From Vibrio sp. FE10 (GTDB lineage Bacteria; Pseudomonadota; Gammaproteobacteria; Enterobacterales; Vibrionaceae), in contig NZ_AP028067.1 in assembly GCF_030297155.1 (NCBI RefSeq), positions 1 through 64,000 of the forward strand: DNA of 64,000 nucleotides, given 5' to 3'. Shown here piece after piece: positions 26,883 through 39,287 of the stretch. The position numbers and the translations under genes are program-made. The stretch's first letter is position 1, and each line of letters opens with the position of its first letter. Under the pieces are notes generated by a model. It was not told where the DNA came from, did not search any database, and worked only from the letters and a program-made list of their open reading frames with translations.

Positions 26883-27005
26883 TACGAAGATACTTACGAT
26901 GAGTGTCCACACAGATTGATTAGGTTTAGAAAAGCAAAGAGAAGAAGAACTCCCAAGGTTCTTCGAAGTTTGTTTCTACTTTTAAAGTAGAGATAAATTA
27001 GCAGT

Positions 27006-27081
27006 GTCCCGTTCGTCTAGAGGCCTAGGACACCGCCCTTTCACGGCGGTAACAGGGGTTCGACTCCCCTACGGGATACCA
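27006..27081 (+). tRNA. tRNA-Glu (anticodon TTC)
   Basis: The 76-base cloverleaf has acceptor GTCCCGT/ACGGGAT, anticodon loop CCTTTCA, T arm GGGGTTCGACTCCCC and an encoded CCA. It is first in the 16S-23S spacer. Confidence 0.95.
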
Positions 27082-27083
27082 TT

Positions 27084-27159
27084 GGGTCGTTAGCTCAGTT
27101 GGTAGAGCAGTTGACTTTTAATCAATTGGTCGCAGGTTCGAATCCTGCACGACCCACCA
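27084..27159 (+). tRNA. tRNA-Lys (anticodon TTT)
   Basis: The 76-base cloverleaf has acceptor GGGTCGT/ACGACCC, anticodon loop ACTTTTAA and an encoded CCA. It lies two bases after tRNA-Glu. Confidence 0.95.
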
Positions 27160-27183
27160 TTTCCTCCCAAGGAAATAAAATAT

Positions 27184-27259
27184 GGGGCTATAGCTCAGCT
27201 GGGAGAGCGCCTGCCTTGCACGCAGGAGGTCTGCGGTTCGATCCCGCATAGCTCCACCA
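27184..27259 (+). tRNA. tRNA-Ala (anticodon TGC)
   Basis: The 76-base cloverleaf has acceptor GGGGCTA/TAGCTCC, anticodon loop CTTGCAC and an encoded CCA. Confidence 0.95.
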
Positions 27260-27288
27260 TTCCTTCCATAAGGAATTAAAACTTTTAT

Positions 27289-27364
27289 GGGCGATTAGCT
27301 CAGTTGGGAGAGCACCTGCCTTACAAGCAGGGGGTCACTGGTTCGAGCCCGGTATCGCCCACCA
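27289..27364 (+). tRNA. tRNA-Val (anticodon TAC)
   Basis: The 76-base cloverleaf has acceptor GGGCGAT/ATCGCCC, anticodon loop CTTACAA and an encoded CCA. It is last of the four spacer tRNAs. Confidence 0.95.
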
Positions 27365-27673
27365 TCTTTAAGCATTCTCGTAAGAGAGTATTTAAAAATG
27401 GGTTTGAAAGTTTAATACTTAAAACTCTTGCTCTTTAACAATTTGGAAAGCTGACTGATTTGATTACTTACGAGTAATTCAATCAAATTTAAAAGTTCTC
27501 AATGTTTATCTTTCATTAGATAAACACAACAAACACATTCAAGTGTATTGTATTCGAATCAAATTTATTTGATTCAATTGAGTCCGGCAAACAGTCATTA
27601 AGAATTAACCCTTCTTAATGACAACCAAAAACCTTGGTTAGTTGCCATACACTAAGACCCTTTCGGGTTGTAT
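27365..27673 (+). other. rrn spacer with second boxA, no gene
   Basis: This stretch contains a second boxA (TGCTCTTTAACAA, 27429-27441) and the AT-rich sequences that flank the 23S gene and form its processing stem. Nothing that could code for a protein is seen. Confidence 0.75.
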
Positions 27674-30566
<2,893 letters not shown>

Positions 30567-30698
30567 ACAACACCCAAGGGGTTTTGTGGACTCAGATGTA
30601 CCAGACCTTGAATGCGTTTGAAGAGAAATAACTTTTAGATAAGCTTTCCAGATTATTTTGCCTTCAGTTTTTAAAAAACTGAAAGTAAAAGCAAAATT

Positions 30699-30817
30699 TG
30701 CTTGGCGACCATAGCATTGTGGACCCACCTGATTCCATGCCGAACTCAGAAGTGAAACACAATAGCGCCGATGGTAGTGTGGGGTTTCCCCATGTGAGAG
30801 TAGGACATCGCCAGGCT
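30699..30817 (+). rRNA. rrf: 5S ribosomal RNA
   Basis: About 119 bases. The ends TGCTTGGCG and CGCCAGGC pair, and the internal core CCGAACTCAGAAGTGAAAC is typical of gammaproteobacterial 5S. Confidence 0.95.
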
Positions 30818-30887
30818 TTAAATATCGTTACTTGCATTCGCAATTAACAACATCATTAGTGTACTAATCTATTGATGACAATTTGTT

Positions 30888-30978
30888 GGAGGGATGGCTG
30901 AGTGGTCGAAAGCACCGGTCTTGAAAACCGGCAACCGTTAATAGCGGTTCTAGGGTTCAAATCCCTATCCCTCCACCA
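30888..30978 (+). tRNA. tRNA-Ser (anticodon TGA)
   Basis: The 91-base class II tRNA has a long variable arm. The acceptor is GGAGGGA/TCCCTCC, the anticodon loop CTTGAAA, and CCA is encoded. It lies 70 bases after 5S and just before a terminator, so it may be a distal tRNA of the rrn operon. Confidence 0.95.
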
Positions 30979-30984
30979 CCATTG

Positions 30985-31015
30985 AAAAGCCCGCTGAGAA
31001 ATCAGCGGGCTTTTT
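30985..31015 (+). terminator. Terminator of the rrn operon and tRNA-Ser
   Basis: AAAAGCCCGCTGA-GAAA-TCAGCGGGCTTTTT is a strong stem with a GNRA-type loop and a T run. Confidence 0.92.
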
Positions 31016-31029
31016 CATATCTGTTATTT

Positions 31030-31060
31030 AGAAAAACAAAAAAGAGCACTAACGTGCTCT
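31030..31060 (-). terminator. Terminator of ilvY
   Basis: AGAGCAC-TAAC-GTGCTCT (31043-31060), read on the minus strand, is followed by a run of T residues. Confidence 0.75.
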
Positions 31061-31096
31061 CTCTATTATTCTCTTAACCAACATATCTAAGGTTAA

Positions 31097-31987
31097 CTAG
31101 TCAGGGAGATACTTTCCTTCGGCGACTTGCCAGAATGCTCTAATTAGTGGGTTCTCCAGTTGAGACCGTTTACAACAAACGCCTAGTTCGAACGGTTTTA
31201 TCGGTTCTATTTTTAAACGATCGACTTTATCTCTCACTGGACTGTTGTTAATGACGACATCAGGAGCGATACCCACTCCACAGCCTAGCGCTACCATACT
31301 TACAATCGCCTCATGCCCAGACACCTGTGCGTAAATACTGGGCTTTATCTTCATCTTTTTGAACCATGCATTCGCACGCTCACGAGCAGTACCAGCTTCT
31401 GGAATGATAAAAGGCACTTCATTCCAGTTTGGTTTATCTGATTGCAGCTGCTGGCTAAAGCTACTCACGCCAGATGGAATGATCACTGACAGTGGTATAT
31501 CGCTGATGGTTTCGAATTCTAATCTTGAAGGCAAAATGTCAGGTTTAGCTGAAATAGCGATATCAGCCTCATCATTCAGTATCTTGTCGATGGATTGTGC
31601 TGGATCACCGGTAGAGAGCTTAAACTCAATATACGGATGAATAGCCCTGAACTCGGTAATGAGTTCAGGAAGGTGACTGTAGCTTGCTGTTACGGAGCAG
31701 AAGATGCGGATCTCACCTTTAAGCTCCTGTTCTCCGCCTTTTAGGTGAAGATTATATTGCTGCCACTCGCCAACGATGATCAATGCCACAGGCAACAGAT
31801 GTTTCCCTGCTGGTGTGAGGTCAACACTTCGATTATCCCTGATAAGCAGCTCTTGCCCTGTTTCTTCCTCAAGCTTTTGTATCTGACGACTAAGGGCCGA
31901 AGGACTAACGTGCATAGCAGCAGCTGTTTTGCTGAAACTTTTACTATCACATAAATGTATAAATAATTGTAGAGATTTTATGTTCAT
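31097..31987 (-). CDS. ilvY: LysR-family activator IlvY
   Basis: IlvY activates ilvC when its inducers, acetolactate or acetohydroxybutyrate, accumulate. I chose the start MNIKSLQLFIHLCDSKSFS at 31987 (296 residues; E. coli IlvY 297); a longer reading adds 22 residues running into the shared operator. The helix-turn-helix AMHVSPSALSRQIQKLEEETGQ and the effector-domain blocks CSVTASYSHLPELI, ISAKPDILPS and GHEAIVSMVALGCGVGIAPDVVINNSP match IlvY closely. It is divergent from ilvC, as in E. coli. The gene ends at its own terminator. Confidence 0.95.
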   Translation of the reverse strand: MNIKSLQLFIHLCDSKSFSKTAAAMHVSPSALSRQIQKLEEETGQELLIRDNRSVDLTPAGKHLLPVALIIVGEWQQYNLHLKGGEQELKGEIRIFCSVTASYSHLPELITEFRAIHPYIEFKLSTGDPAQSIDKILNDEADIAISAKPDILPSRLEFETISDIPLSVIIPSGVSSFSQQLQSDKPNWNEVPFIIPEAGTARERANAWFKKMKIKPSIYAQVSGHEAIVSMVALGCGVGIAPDVVINNSPVRDKVDRLKIEPIKPFELGVCCKRSQLENPLIRAFWQVAEGKYLPD

Positions 31988-32007
31988 GTTTTGCGATCGT
32001 TTCCATG

Positions 32008-32022
32008 TTGCATTTATTGCAA
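32008..32022. promoter_or_regulatory. IlvY-type operator between ilvY and ilvC
   Basis: TTGCA-TTTAT-TGCAA is a perfect inverted repeat fitting the T-N11-A pattern of LysR operators. It lies 21 bases upstream of the ilvY start in the divergent intergenic region, so it could serve both autorepression and ilvC activation. Confidence 0.65.
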
Positions 32023-32133
32023 TAACTAATTGTGAATATATCACTTTCAGCAACGGGGTGTCTGTTTTAGTATGAAGTCATTCGATAGAGAGATATCGAC
32101 CTTACGGACTTATTTTTAAAGGAGTGCCCTACA

Positions 32134-33618
32134 ATGGCTAACTATTTCAATACATTAAACCTTCGTGAGCAACTAGACCAATTAGGTCGCTGCCGTTTCA
32201 TGGATCGTGAAGAATTTACGACTGAAGCTGAATACCTTGAAGGTAAGAAGATCGTCATTGTTGGCTGTGGTGCTCAAGGCCTAAACCAAGGTCTAAACAT
32301 GCGTGATTCTGGTCTAGACGTATCTTACGCTCTACGCCAAGCTGCAATTGATGAGAAGCGTCAATCATTCAAGAATGCTGACGAAAATGGCTTTGTAGTT
32401 GGTAGCTACGAAACGCTAATTCCTCAAGCAGACCTAGTGATTAACCTTACTCCTGATAAGCAACACACTAATGTTGTTGAGACAGTAATGCCTCTAATGA
32501 AAGAAGGCGCTGCTCTTGGTTACTCTCATGGTTTCAACGTTGTTGAAGAAGGCATGCAATTACGTGCTGACCTTACTGTTGTAATGGTTGCACCTAAGTG
32601 TCCAGGTTCTGAAGTACGTGAAGAGTATAAACGTGGTTTCGGTGTTCCAACATTGATCGCTGTTCACCCAGAAAATGACCCTAAAGGCGAAGGCTGGGAT
32701 ATCGCTAAAGCTTGGGCTGCTGGTACTGGTGGTCACCGTGCAGGTTGCCTAGAGTCTTCATTCGTAGCTGAAGTTAAATCTGACCTTATGGGTGAGCAAA
32801 CCATTCTATGCGGCATGCTACAAGCAGGTTCTATCGTATCTTACGAGAAGATGATTGCTGATGGCATCGAACCAGGCTACGCAGGTAAACTTCTACAATA
32901 CGGTTGGGAAACGATTACTGAAGCACTTAAGTTCGGTGGCGTAACTCACATGATGGACCGTCTATCTAACCCAGCTAAAGTTAAAGCGTTTGAGCTTTCT
33001 GAAGAGCTAAAAGATCTAATGCGTCCGCTTTACAACAAGCACATGGATGACATTATTTCGGGTCACTTCTCTAGCACTATGATGGCTGACTGGGCGAACG
33101 ATGACGTGAACCTACTAGGCTGGCGTGAAGAGACAGGCGAAACAGCATTCGAAAACTACCCAACTTCTGACGTAGAAATCTCAGAGCAAGAGTACTTCGA
33201 TAACGGTATCCTTATGGTTGCTATGGTTCGTGCGGGTGTTGAGCTAGCATTCGAAGCAATGACAGCATCTGGCATCATCGATGAGTCTGCTTACTACGAG
33301 TCTCTACATGAGCTTCCACTAATCGCAAACACAGTTGCTCGTAAGCGTCTTTACGAAATGAACGTTGTAATCTCTGATACAGCTGAGTACGGTAACTACC
33401 TATTCGCAAACGTAGCAACACCGCTACTACGTGAGCAGTTCATGCCTTCAGTTGCAACTGACGTAATCGGTCGCGGTCTAGGTGAAACATCTAACCAAGT
33501 AGATAACGCGAAGCTAATTGAAGTAAACGAAGCTATCCGTAACCACCCTGTAGAGTACATTGGTGAAGAGCTACGTAGCTACATGAGCGACATGAAGCGT
33601 ATCGCTGTAGGCGGTTAA
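32134..33618 (+). CDS. ilvC: Ketol-acid reductoisomerase (class II)
   Basis: This Mg2+- and NADPH-dependent enzyme converts acetolactate or acetohydroxybutyrate to dihydroxy-acids in valine, isoleucine and leucine synthesis. The 494-residue protein is the long class II form. It begins [23 protein letters not shown], has the NADPH motif [17 protein letters not shown] and the conserved [22 protein letters not shown]. The duplicated C-terminal KARI domains account for the length. AAGGAG precedes the start. The divergent ilvY and its operator indicate inducer-dependent activation. Confidence 0.97.
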   Translation: MANYFNTLNLREQLDQLGRCRFMDREEFTTEAEYLEGKKIVIVGCGAQGLNQGLNMRDSGLDVSYALRQAAIDEKRQSFKNADENGFVVGSYETLIPQADLVINLTPDKQHTNVVETVMPLMKEGAALGYSHGFNVVEEGMQLRADLTVVMVAPKCPGSEVREEYKRGFGVPTLIAVHPENDPKGEGWDIAKAWAAGTGGHRAGCLESSFVAEVKSDLMGEQTILCGMLQAGSIVSYEKMIADGIEPGYAGKLLQYGWETITEALKFGGVTHMMDRLSNPAKVKAFELSEELKDLMRPLYNKHMDDIISGHFSSTMMADWANDDVNLLGWREETGETAFENYPTSDVEISEQEYFDNGILMVAMVRAGVELAFEAMTASGIIDESAYYESLHELPLIANTVARKRLYEMNVVISDTAEYGNYLFANVATPLLREQFMPSVATDVIGRGLGETSNQVDNAKLIEVNEAIRNHPVEYIGEELRSYMSDMKRIAVGG

Positions 33619-33715
33619 TTAGTCGCTTAGATACTGATAAATTTGCATAAAAAGCAAAGCAGTATCACTAGCTCCTTACAGGTTGGAGCTTTAATTAAGC
33701 AATACAAAATCTAAT

Positions 33716-33749
33716 AAAAAGGCTTGGTCGCCGTTGACCAAGCCTTTTT
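33716..33749 (+). terminator. Rho-independent terminator of ilvC
   Basis: AAAAAGGCTTGGTC pairs with GACCAAGCCTTTTT across a seven-base loop. A weaker hairpin (AGCTCC/GGAGCT, 33670-33690) precedes it. Confidence 0.9.
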
Positions 33750-33844
33750 GCTTTTAGGCGCAAAGTTTCAAATCAGTAGAACGGACATTGCTTGATAGGT
33801 CTTAGACGTCGAATTTCAGTTCTTGATTAAGCCTTAGAAATACA

Positions 33845-33874
33845 AAAGGGTTGGTGTTTTCACACCAACCCTTT
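33845..33874. terminator. Bidirectional terminator next to ubiK
   Basis: AAAGGGTTGGTGT-TTTC-ACACCAACCCTTT is a 13-bp perfect stem located 21 bases past the ubiK stop on the minus strand, with pyrimidine-rich tails on both sides. Confidence 0.8.
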
Positions 33875-33894
33875 CAGTTTTCTTGCTTTGTGGC

Positions 33895-34146
33895 TTACTT
33901 GTCAGCAATCTTTGCTTCTAAATCCGCTAGCTTCTGTTCCATCTCTGTCAGTTTCTGACGAGTGCGTAGAAGTACTTGTGTTTGAACATCAAACTCTTCA
34001 CGGCTCACAACGTCTAACTTGTTTAGTTGGCCTTGGATAACTTGGCGAACTTTTTGATCTACATCTGAACCAAGCTCTTTGACTGGTTGAGGCATAGAGT
34101 CGTGGATCTGCTTAGCAATCTGTTCTAGTTTTTTTGGATCAAACAT
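33895..34146 (-). CDS. ubiK: Ubiquinone biosynthesis accessory factor UbiK
   Basis: UbiK is a small coiled-coil protein (BMFP family, formerly YqiC) that assists the soluble Ubi complex in aerobic ubiquinone synthesis. The 83-residue protein begins [19 protein letters not shown]. It ends in a heptad-rich coiled coil (about 48-83, [19 protein letters not shown] onward) that trimerises in relatives. It lies alone between two terminators on the minus strand. Confidence 0.92.
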   Translation of the reverse strand: MFDPKKLEQIAKQIHDSMPQPVKELGSDVDQKVRQVIQGQLNKLDVVSREEFDVQTQVLLRTRQKLTEMEQKLADLEAKIADK

Positions 34147-34266
34147 ATCAATTAAAACTCCTGAATATTTCCTACCATTCTATTTAATCACACCGAAGAA
34201 GTCGCCTCTGGCGTATAAAAAAAGGCCACCGAAGTAGCCTTTTTAATTGTTAACACGACTTAGAGA

Positions 34267-37200
34267 TTACTTATTATCAGCTAATTCTCTGTGAGCCGCT
34301 TTTGCTTCATCGACGCGAGCTAGTTTTTCTAGGTCTTTGTCTTCAACAAATATAGGTAGAGGTTTGTGCTTCTCTGCTAGGTAGCTGTAGATTACTGGCA
34401 GTACAAACAAGGTAAACAATGTACCGATTGCTAGACCAGCAACGATTACAATACCGATACTGAAACGTTGAGCCGCACCTGCGCCCGTTGCATACATTAG
34501 TGGGATTAGACCCGCAATCATCGCAGCAGTAGTCATTAGGATTGGACGAAGACGAACCTTCGCAGCTTCCATAACGGCTTCAATACGCGTCTTGCCATTG
34601 TGCAGTTGCTCTTCTTTTGCTACTTCACAGATTAAGATACCGTGTTTGGTAATCAAGCCGACCAAGGTTATGAGACCTACTTGTGAGTAGATGTTCATGG
34701 TCGCCGCGCCCCAAGCCAAGGCAATAAGTGCCCCACAGATAGCAAGTGGTACAGATACCATGATAACCAATGGATCTTTTAGAGATTCAAATTGAATCGC
34801 TAGAACCAAGAAGATAATAGCCAGAGCCAAACCAAAGGTCGCGTATAGTGCGCTGCCTTCTGTTACGTACTGACGAGCTTCACCCATGTAGTCATGGTTG
34901 TAACCGCTTGGTAGCTTGGTTGCTGCAATGTCTTCAAACCAATTGATCGCATCACCCATGGCTGCGCCAGGAGCTGGTACTGCACCAATCGTTGCTGAGT
35001 TTAATTGGTTGAAGTGAGGAAGAGAACGAGGCTCTGCCACAACATCAATCGTAATTAAACTGCCTAGAGGAATTGCTTTACCATCTGCGCCACGAACATA
35101 GTAGTTGTTCATTGATTCAGGGTTTAGACGGAACTTACGTTCAACTTGAGGGATAACCTCGTAAGAACGACCATTCAAGTCGATACGGTTTACGTAACCA
35201 TCAGACATCATAGTACCTAGAGTGATACCAATGTCTTGCATCGTCACGCCGTAAGCGCCCGCTTTGTCTTTGTCGATATGGATCTTCATCGTTGCTGAGT
35301 CGTAGTTCAAATCAAGATCTGAATAAACGAACAGCGGGTTAGTAGATACTTCGGCTAAGATCTCTGTCGTGATTTGGAATAGGCTCTCGAAGCTGTTCGG
35401 TGTTGTAATAACAAACTGAACAGGAAGGCCTGAACCTGCGCCTGGAAGTTCTGGCATTTGGAAGGCTGTTACGGCCATACCAGGAACATCTTTCACCAAG
35501 TTACCAACACGGTTTGCTACTTCAGACTGGCTTGCTTCACGCTCACTCCATGGAACCATTGATGCAATACCAAAGGCTTGGTTTGCATTAGGAACACCAG
35601 TAAACACCTGCGCATACGCGACTTCTGGCTGATCAGACAGAAGGCTATTTACGTCATTCATGGTGTTTTGCATGTAGTCTAAGTTCGCATTCGAAGGTGC
35701 TGTACCCATCAGCATGATTACACCTTTATCTTCCGAAGGTGCTAACTCACTAGGGATGAACTTGAATAACAGTGGCAAACTTGCAAATACGATGATAGCG
35801 AAGCCAATGAAGACTGGACGATGCTGCATTACCGCGCCAAGCATACGCTCGTAGCGATTGGTCATGCCGTCTAGTACGCTATGTACCTTCTTCTCAAACT
35901 TGCTTGGCTCGGCGTGAGCTTTGAGCATTTTTGAACACATCATTGGCGATAACGTTAACGCCACAATACCCGATACAAAAACAGCACCAGCCAGGGTTAG
36001 TGCAAACTCTTTAAACAATGAGCCTGTGATACCACCCATCATTGCGATAGGAGCGTATACCGCACCTAGCGTTAGTGTCATTGCGATAACGGGTACTGCA
36101 ATTTCACGAGTACCGATGATGGCTGCTCGGAAAGGTGACTCCCCTAATTTTATATGCCGGTCGACGTTTTCCAATACAACGATGGCATCATCAACTACTA
36201 AGCCGATAGCCAGTACCATTGCCAGTAGCGTCATTAGGTTCCAAGAGAAACCCATCGCCTGCATTACCATAGCCACACCAATTAGAGATAGTGGGATAGT
36301 AACGATCGGGATAAGAACCGCACGGAATGAACCTAAGAACAAAGTAATTACGACCAGTACAATTAATGCCGCTTCAAGAATGGTTTTAATAACCTCTTGA
36401 ATGGATTCATTAATCGCAATAGTCGAGTCATACATGATATTCATCGAGATGTTACTTGGAAGGTTCTTCTCTAATTGAGGAAGAAGCTCAAGAACATCAG
36501 CGGCAATGTTGATAGGGTTCGCACTTGGTGCCGCGTTAATTGCTGCAACAACCGCTTCCTTACCGTTTGCACTCGCTCGGTAAATATCGTGGCTTTTCTC
36601 TAAAGAAACCTTAGCGATGTCAGACAGGCGAATAATTTCACCTTCACCACTTTTAACGACCAAGTTCTCTAGCTCTTCAGTGTTTGATACTTGCGTATCG
36701 GCACTGCCGTTATAAAGAACGAATTCGCCGGTAGCTTGACCTGTCGCTGATTGGTAGTTGTTAGCATCCAATACCGACATAACATCAGTCGCGGTTAAGT
36801 TAACAGCTGCCATTTTTGACGGATCTAGCCATACGCGCAGTGCGTATTTCATACCACCATAAAGGTCGACTTTAGATACACCATTCACCGTAAATAGCTG
36901 CGGGTTGATTACACGCTCTAGATAATCGGTAATTTGGCTTGATACGAGCTCATCACTGGTAAAGCCAATATAAAGTACCGCGGTCGTTGAACCGGTCGAC
37001 ATGGTTACGGTTGGATCTTCGGCTTCTTTTGGAAGCTGAGAACGCACCGAGTTTGTCTTGGCCAGTATGTCAGACAGCGCCGCATTCGGGTCGGTGTTCA
37101 ACTTCATGTTAACTGTGATAGTTGAACTACCCAGTACCGAAGATGAAGTCATATAGTCGATATTATCCGCTTGAGCCACAGCCTGTTCGAGGGGCTGGGT

Positions 37201-37389
37201 TATAAAGCCTTGGATAAGATCGGCACTTGCACCGTAGTAACTCGTTGTTACGGTTACCACGGTATTCGTCATTTCAGGGTATTCACGCACCTGCATTTTG
37301 AAGATTGCTTGTAGACCAAGCAGCGCAATCAAAAAGCTGATGGATACCGCTAGAACTGGACGTTTAATAAAAACATCAGTAAAGCGCAT
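34267..37389 (-). CDS. vexB: RND efflux pump inner-membrane transporter (VexB-like)
   Basis: This is a proton-driven resistance-nodulation-division transporter, the inner-membrane part of a tripartite drug or bile-salt pump that works with an MFP and a TolC-type channel. The 1040-residue protein begins MRFTDVFIKRPVLAVSISFLIALLG. It shows the duplicated six-helix plan with two large periplasmic loops, and the paired Asp of the proton relay in TM4 (GLVVDDAIVVLENV, about 405). It is 11 bases downstream of the MFP gene. The position after ilvY-ilvC and the TetR-MFP-RND order match vexRAB of V. cholerae as I remember it. The substrate range is not readable from sequence. Confidence 0.88.
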   Translation of the reverse strand: MRFTDVFIKRPVLAVSISFLIALLGLQAIFKMQVREYPEMTNTVVTVTTSYYGASADLIQGFITQPLEQAVAQADNIDYMTSSSVLGSSTITVNMKLNTDPNAALSDILAKTNSVRSQLPKEAEDPTVTMSTGSTTAVLYIGFTSDELVSSQITDYLERVINPQLFTVNGVSKVDLYGGMKYALRVWLDPSKMAAVNLTATDVMSVLDANNYQSATGQATGEFVLYNGSADTQVSNTEELENLVVKSGEGEIIRLSDIAKVSLEKSHDIYRASANGKEAVVAAINAAPSANPINIAADVLELLPQLEKNLPSNISMNIMYDSTIAINESIQEVIKTILEAALIVLVVITLFLGSFRAVLIPIVTIPLSLIGVAMVMQAMGFSWNLMTLLAMVLAIGLVVDDAIVVLENVDRHIKLGESPFRAAIIGTREIAVPVIAMTLTLGAVYAPIAMMGGITGSLFKEFALTLAGAVFVSGIVALTLSPMMCSKMLKAHAEPSKFEKKVHSVLDGMTNRYERMLGAVMQHRPVFIGFAIIVFASLPLLFKFIPSELAPSEDKGVIMLMGTAPSNANLDYMQNTMNDVNSLLSDQPEVAYAQVFTGVPNANQAFGIASMVPWSEREASQSEVANRVGNLVKDVPGMAVTAFQMPELPGAGSGLPVQFVITTPNSFESLFQITTEILAEVSTNPLFVYSDLDLNYDSATMKIHIDKDKAGAYGVTMQDIGITLGTMMSDGYVNRIDLNGRSYEVIPQVERKFRLNPESMNNYYVRGADGKAIPLGSLITIDVVAEPRSLPHFNQLNSATIGAVPAPGAAMGDAINWFEDIAATKLPSGYNHDYMGEARQYVTEGSALYATFGLALAIIFLVLAIQFESLKDPLVIMVSVPLAICGALIALAWGAATMNIYSQVGLITLVGLITKHGILICEVAKEEQLHNGKTRIEAVMEAAKVRLRPILMTTAAMIAGLIPLMYATGAGAAQRFSIGIVIVAGLAIGTLFTLFVLPVIYSYLAEKHKPLPIFVEDKDLEKLARVDEAKAAHRELADNK

Positions 37390-37400
37390 TATGCCTCCAG

Positions 37401-38507
37401 TTACAGCTTAGGTGTTTCAGATGGTGGCGTGATCGCATCACTTTCCACAACCTTAACTTTGGCACCGTTACTTAGACGAACTTGGCCAGAAGTTACAACC
37501 GTATCGCCCGCTTTAACACCCTCAAGGATGTGAGCAATATCAGCGGTACGTTCACCTACTTTTACAACATGTTGAGCAACACGTTGAACACCGTCTTCTT
37601 CCGTTAGGATGTAAACATTGTCACCGTATAGTGTGAAGGTGATTGCTGTTTGAGGTAGTGTTACTTGGTTCTCTAGCTTAGGCAGAATGATGTTGGCACG
37701 CGCGAACATACCGCTACGAAGCTTGCCATCATTGTTTGGAATGTCTGCTTGAACTTGGATCAAACCACTTTGGATACTTACTGCCGGTTCGATTGCGCTG
37801 ATAGAACCTTCGAAAGGCGTCTCAGGGTAAGCGTCAACGAAGATATCGATAGCTTGACCGACATTAATGCGTGAGATGTCTGTTTGAGAAACCGTAAAGC
37901 GCAGGCGCATAACACTGGTATCTTCTAAACGAACGATATCAGTACCTGACTGCAGGTATTGACCTAGATACACATTACGGATACCGACTTTACCATCGAA
38001 TGGTGCGCGGATTTCACGACGTTCGATCGACGCTTTCAGGCTTTCAATATCAGCCGATAGAGAGAAGTAGTTCGCTTCTGCTTCATCGTATGCTTCTTTA
38101 GAGATAGAGCCTTTCTTGAATAGACCTTGGTAACGCTTGTACTTTGCTTTTGCAGCAGGTAAACGCGCTTCCGAACTTTTCAGGTTCGCTTTCTCAACAT
38201 CTGAATCTAAACGAACAAGTTGCTGGCCGTTTTTAACGTCAGTGCCTGATTCGAAAGAGATTTGATCAATAACGCCGCTGGTTTCGTTAGCCAGTGTTAC
38301 ACCTTGGTTTGGTTCGATGAAACCAATCGCTTCAATCACTGGAATCCAGTCGATCGGCTGAACTTCAGTCACTGTTACCGGAAACTCTGGCTCAGGACGG
38401 TTTGCCATGTACTCAGCAATTTTTTGTTGTTTGAACATGTTGAACCCGATAACGCTGCCGAAAAGCAGTACAGCGATGAGTAACATGAAGAAAGTCCACT
38501 TTTTCAT
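37401..38507 (-). CDS. vexA: RND efflux periplasmic adaptor (membrane fusion protein, VexA-like)
   Basis: This adaptor joins the RND transporter to the outer-membrane channel. The 368-residue protein starts MKKWTFFMLLIAVLLFGSVIG, an N-terminal membrane anchor. The typical barrel-sandwich halves (GFIEPNQGVTLANETSGVID and APFDGKVGIRNVYLGQYLQSG) flank an alpha-helical hairpin. I chose the ATG at 38507; a TTG at 38516 would sit only two bases after GGAG. It lies 18 bases after the TetR gene and 11 before the transporter, so all three form one operon. Confidence 0.88.
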   Translation of the reverse strand: MKKWTFFMLLIAVLLFGSVIGFNMFKQQKIAEYMANRPEPEFPVTVTEVQPIDWIPVIEAIGFIEPNQGVTLANETSGVIDQISFESGTDVKNGQQLVRLDSDVEKANLKSSEARLPAAKAKYKRYQGLFKKGSISKEAYDEAEANYFSLSADIESLKASIERREIRAPFDGKVGIRNVYLGQYLQSGTDIVRLEDTSVMRLRFTVSQTDISRINVGQAIDIFVDAYPETPFEGSISAIEPAVSIQSGLIQVQADIPNNDGKLRSGMFARANIILPKLENQVTLPQTAITFTLYGDNVYILTEEDGVQRVAQHVVKVGERTADIAHILEGVKAGDTVVTSGQVRLSNGAKVKVVESDAITPPSETPKL

Positions 38508-38525
38508 TATGGTCAAAACTCCGAT

Positions 38526-39107
38526 CTAGTGTGTAATTATTGCGTCCCAACTGGCTTCAATGGCTGCTTCTAATGCGGCCTCATCCATTTGGTAAAAACC
38601 TAAAGAGTGCTTGCGTGCAAGTGACACGCTAGCGGCTAAACTTAAACCACTTAAAATTTCATTATTGAGTGGTTTAAAAATTCCTTGCTCTTTACCCTCG
38701 TTAAACAGTAGCTCAACTTGGGCAAACATTTTTCTTTCAAGTTCCCTAAATGCCATGCTATTTATTGCAGGTAGAGAATCGTACTGAACCCTGTTTTTGA
38801 TTGCTGCAGGGTTCGTGCCCGCTAGGTTCCATATGTTTAACCACATAGTTCTATAACGTAGCTTTATTGAATCTGAATCATTAACACCATTTTGAACAGC
38901 GTCCGCGACTCTTTGAGTTACCTGAATGCGAACATCTTCAATTAAATGGTCTTTATCATCGAAATATCGATAAATAGTACCGGCAGCCACACCTGCTTCT
39001 TTGGCCAGTTTTTGCATTGATAAGCCTTGAAAGCCTACCTCGGCAATTAACTTTTCCGCAGCAGAGAGTATCTGTAAACGTTTATCTTGAGATGTATTAT
39101 TGGTCAT
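38526..39107 (-). CDS. vexR: TetR-family regulator of the efflux operon (VexR-like)
   Basis: The 193-residue protein has an N-terminal TetR helix-turn-helix (about 10-56, RLQILSAAEKLIAEVGFQGLSMQKLAKEAGVAAGTIYRYFDDKDHL) and a variable ligand-binding helical domain. It is the first gene of a minus-strand operon with the pump genes. A perfect 18-bp palindrome 14 bases upstream of its start is the likely operator. Local autorepression released by a pump substrate is the usual arrangement. The V. cholerae regulator at this locus is VexR; orthology is inferred from position and order. Confidence 0.85.
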   Translation of the reverse strand: MTNNTSQDKRLQILSAAEKLIAEVGFQGLSMQKLAKEAGVAAGTIYRYFDDKDHLIEDVRIQVTQRVADAVQNGVNDSDSIKLRYRTMWLNIWNLAGTNPAAIKNRVQYDSLPAINSMAFRELERKMFAQVELLFNEGKEQGIFKPLNNEILSGLSLAASVSLARKHSLGFYQMDEAALEAAIEASWDAIITH

Positions 39108-39121
39108 AGACTAATCACTAG

Positions 39122-39139
39122 TGAATGAACGTTCATTCA
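39122..39139. promoter_or_regulatory. Palindromic operator of the TetR/efflux operon
   Basis: TGAATGAACGTTCATTCA is a perfect 18-bp palindrome ending 15 bases before the tetR start codon, typical of TetR autoregulatory sites. Confidence 0.75.
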
Positions 39140-39287
39140 TTATAGCCTGAATTACGTACATTTGTGCAACAGAGTTTTGCATAAATAGAGTAAAATTCTT
39201 GTGTAAGAGAGCATAGCATTCGTACCGTTGCACCATTATTATAGGCGCGCGTGAACAAATAGACCTTTTAACCATGTTGAGAAAGTA

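Noticed and set aside
35921..36400. 159-codon frame opposite the RND transporter gene
   Set aside because: Antisense shadow of hydrophobic codons (Thr/Ile/Ser-rich), with no ribosome site and no recognisable domain.
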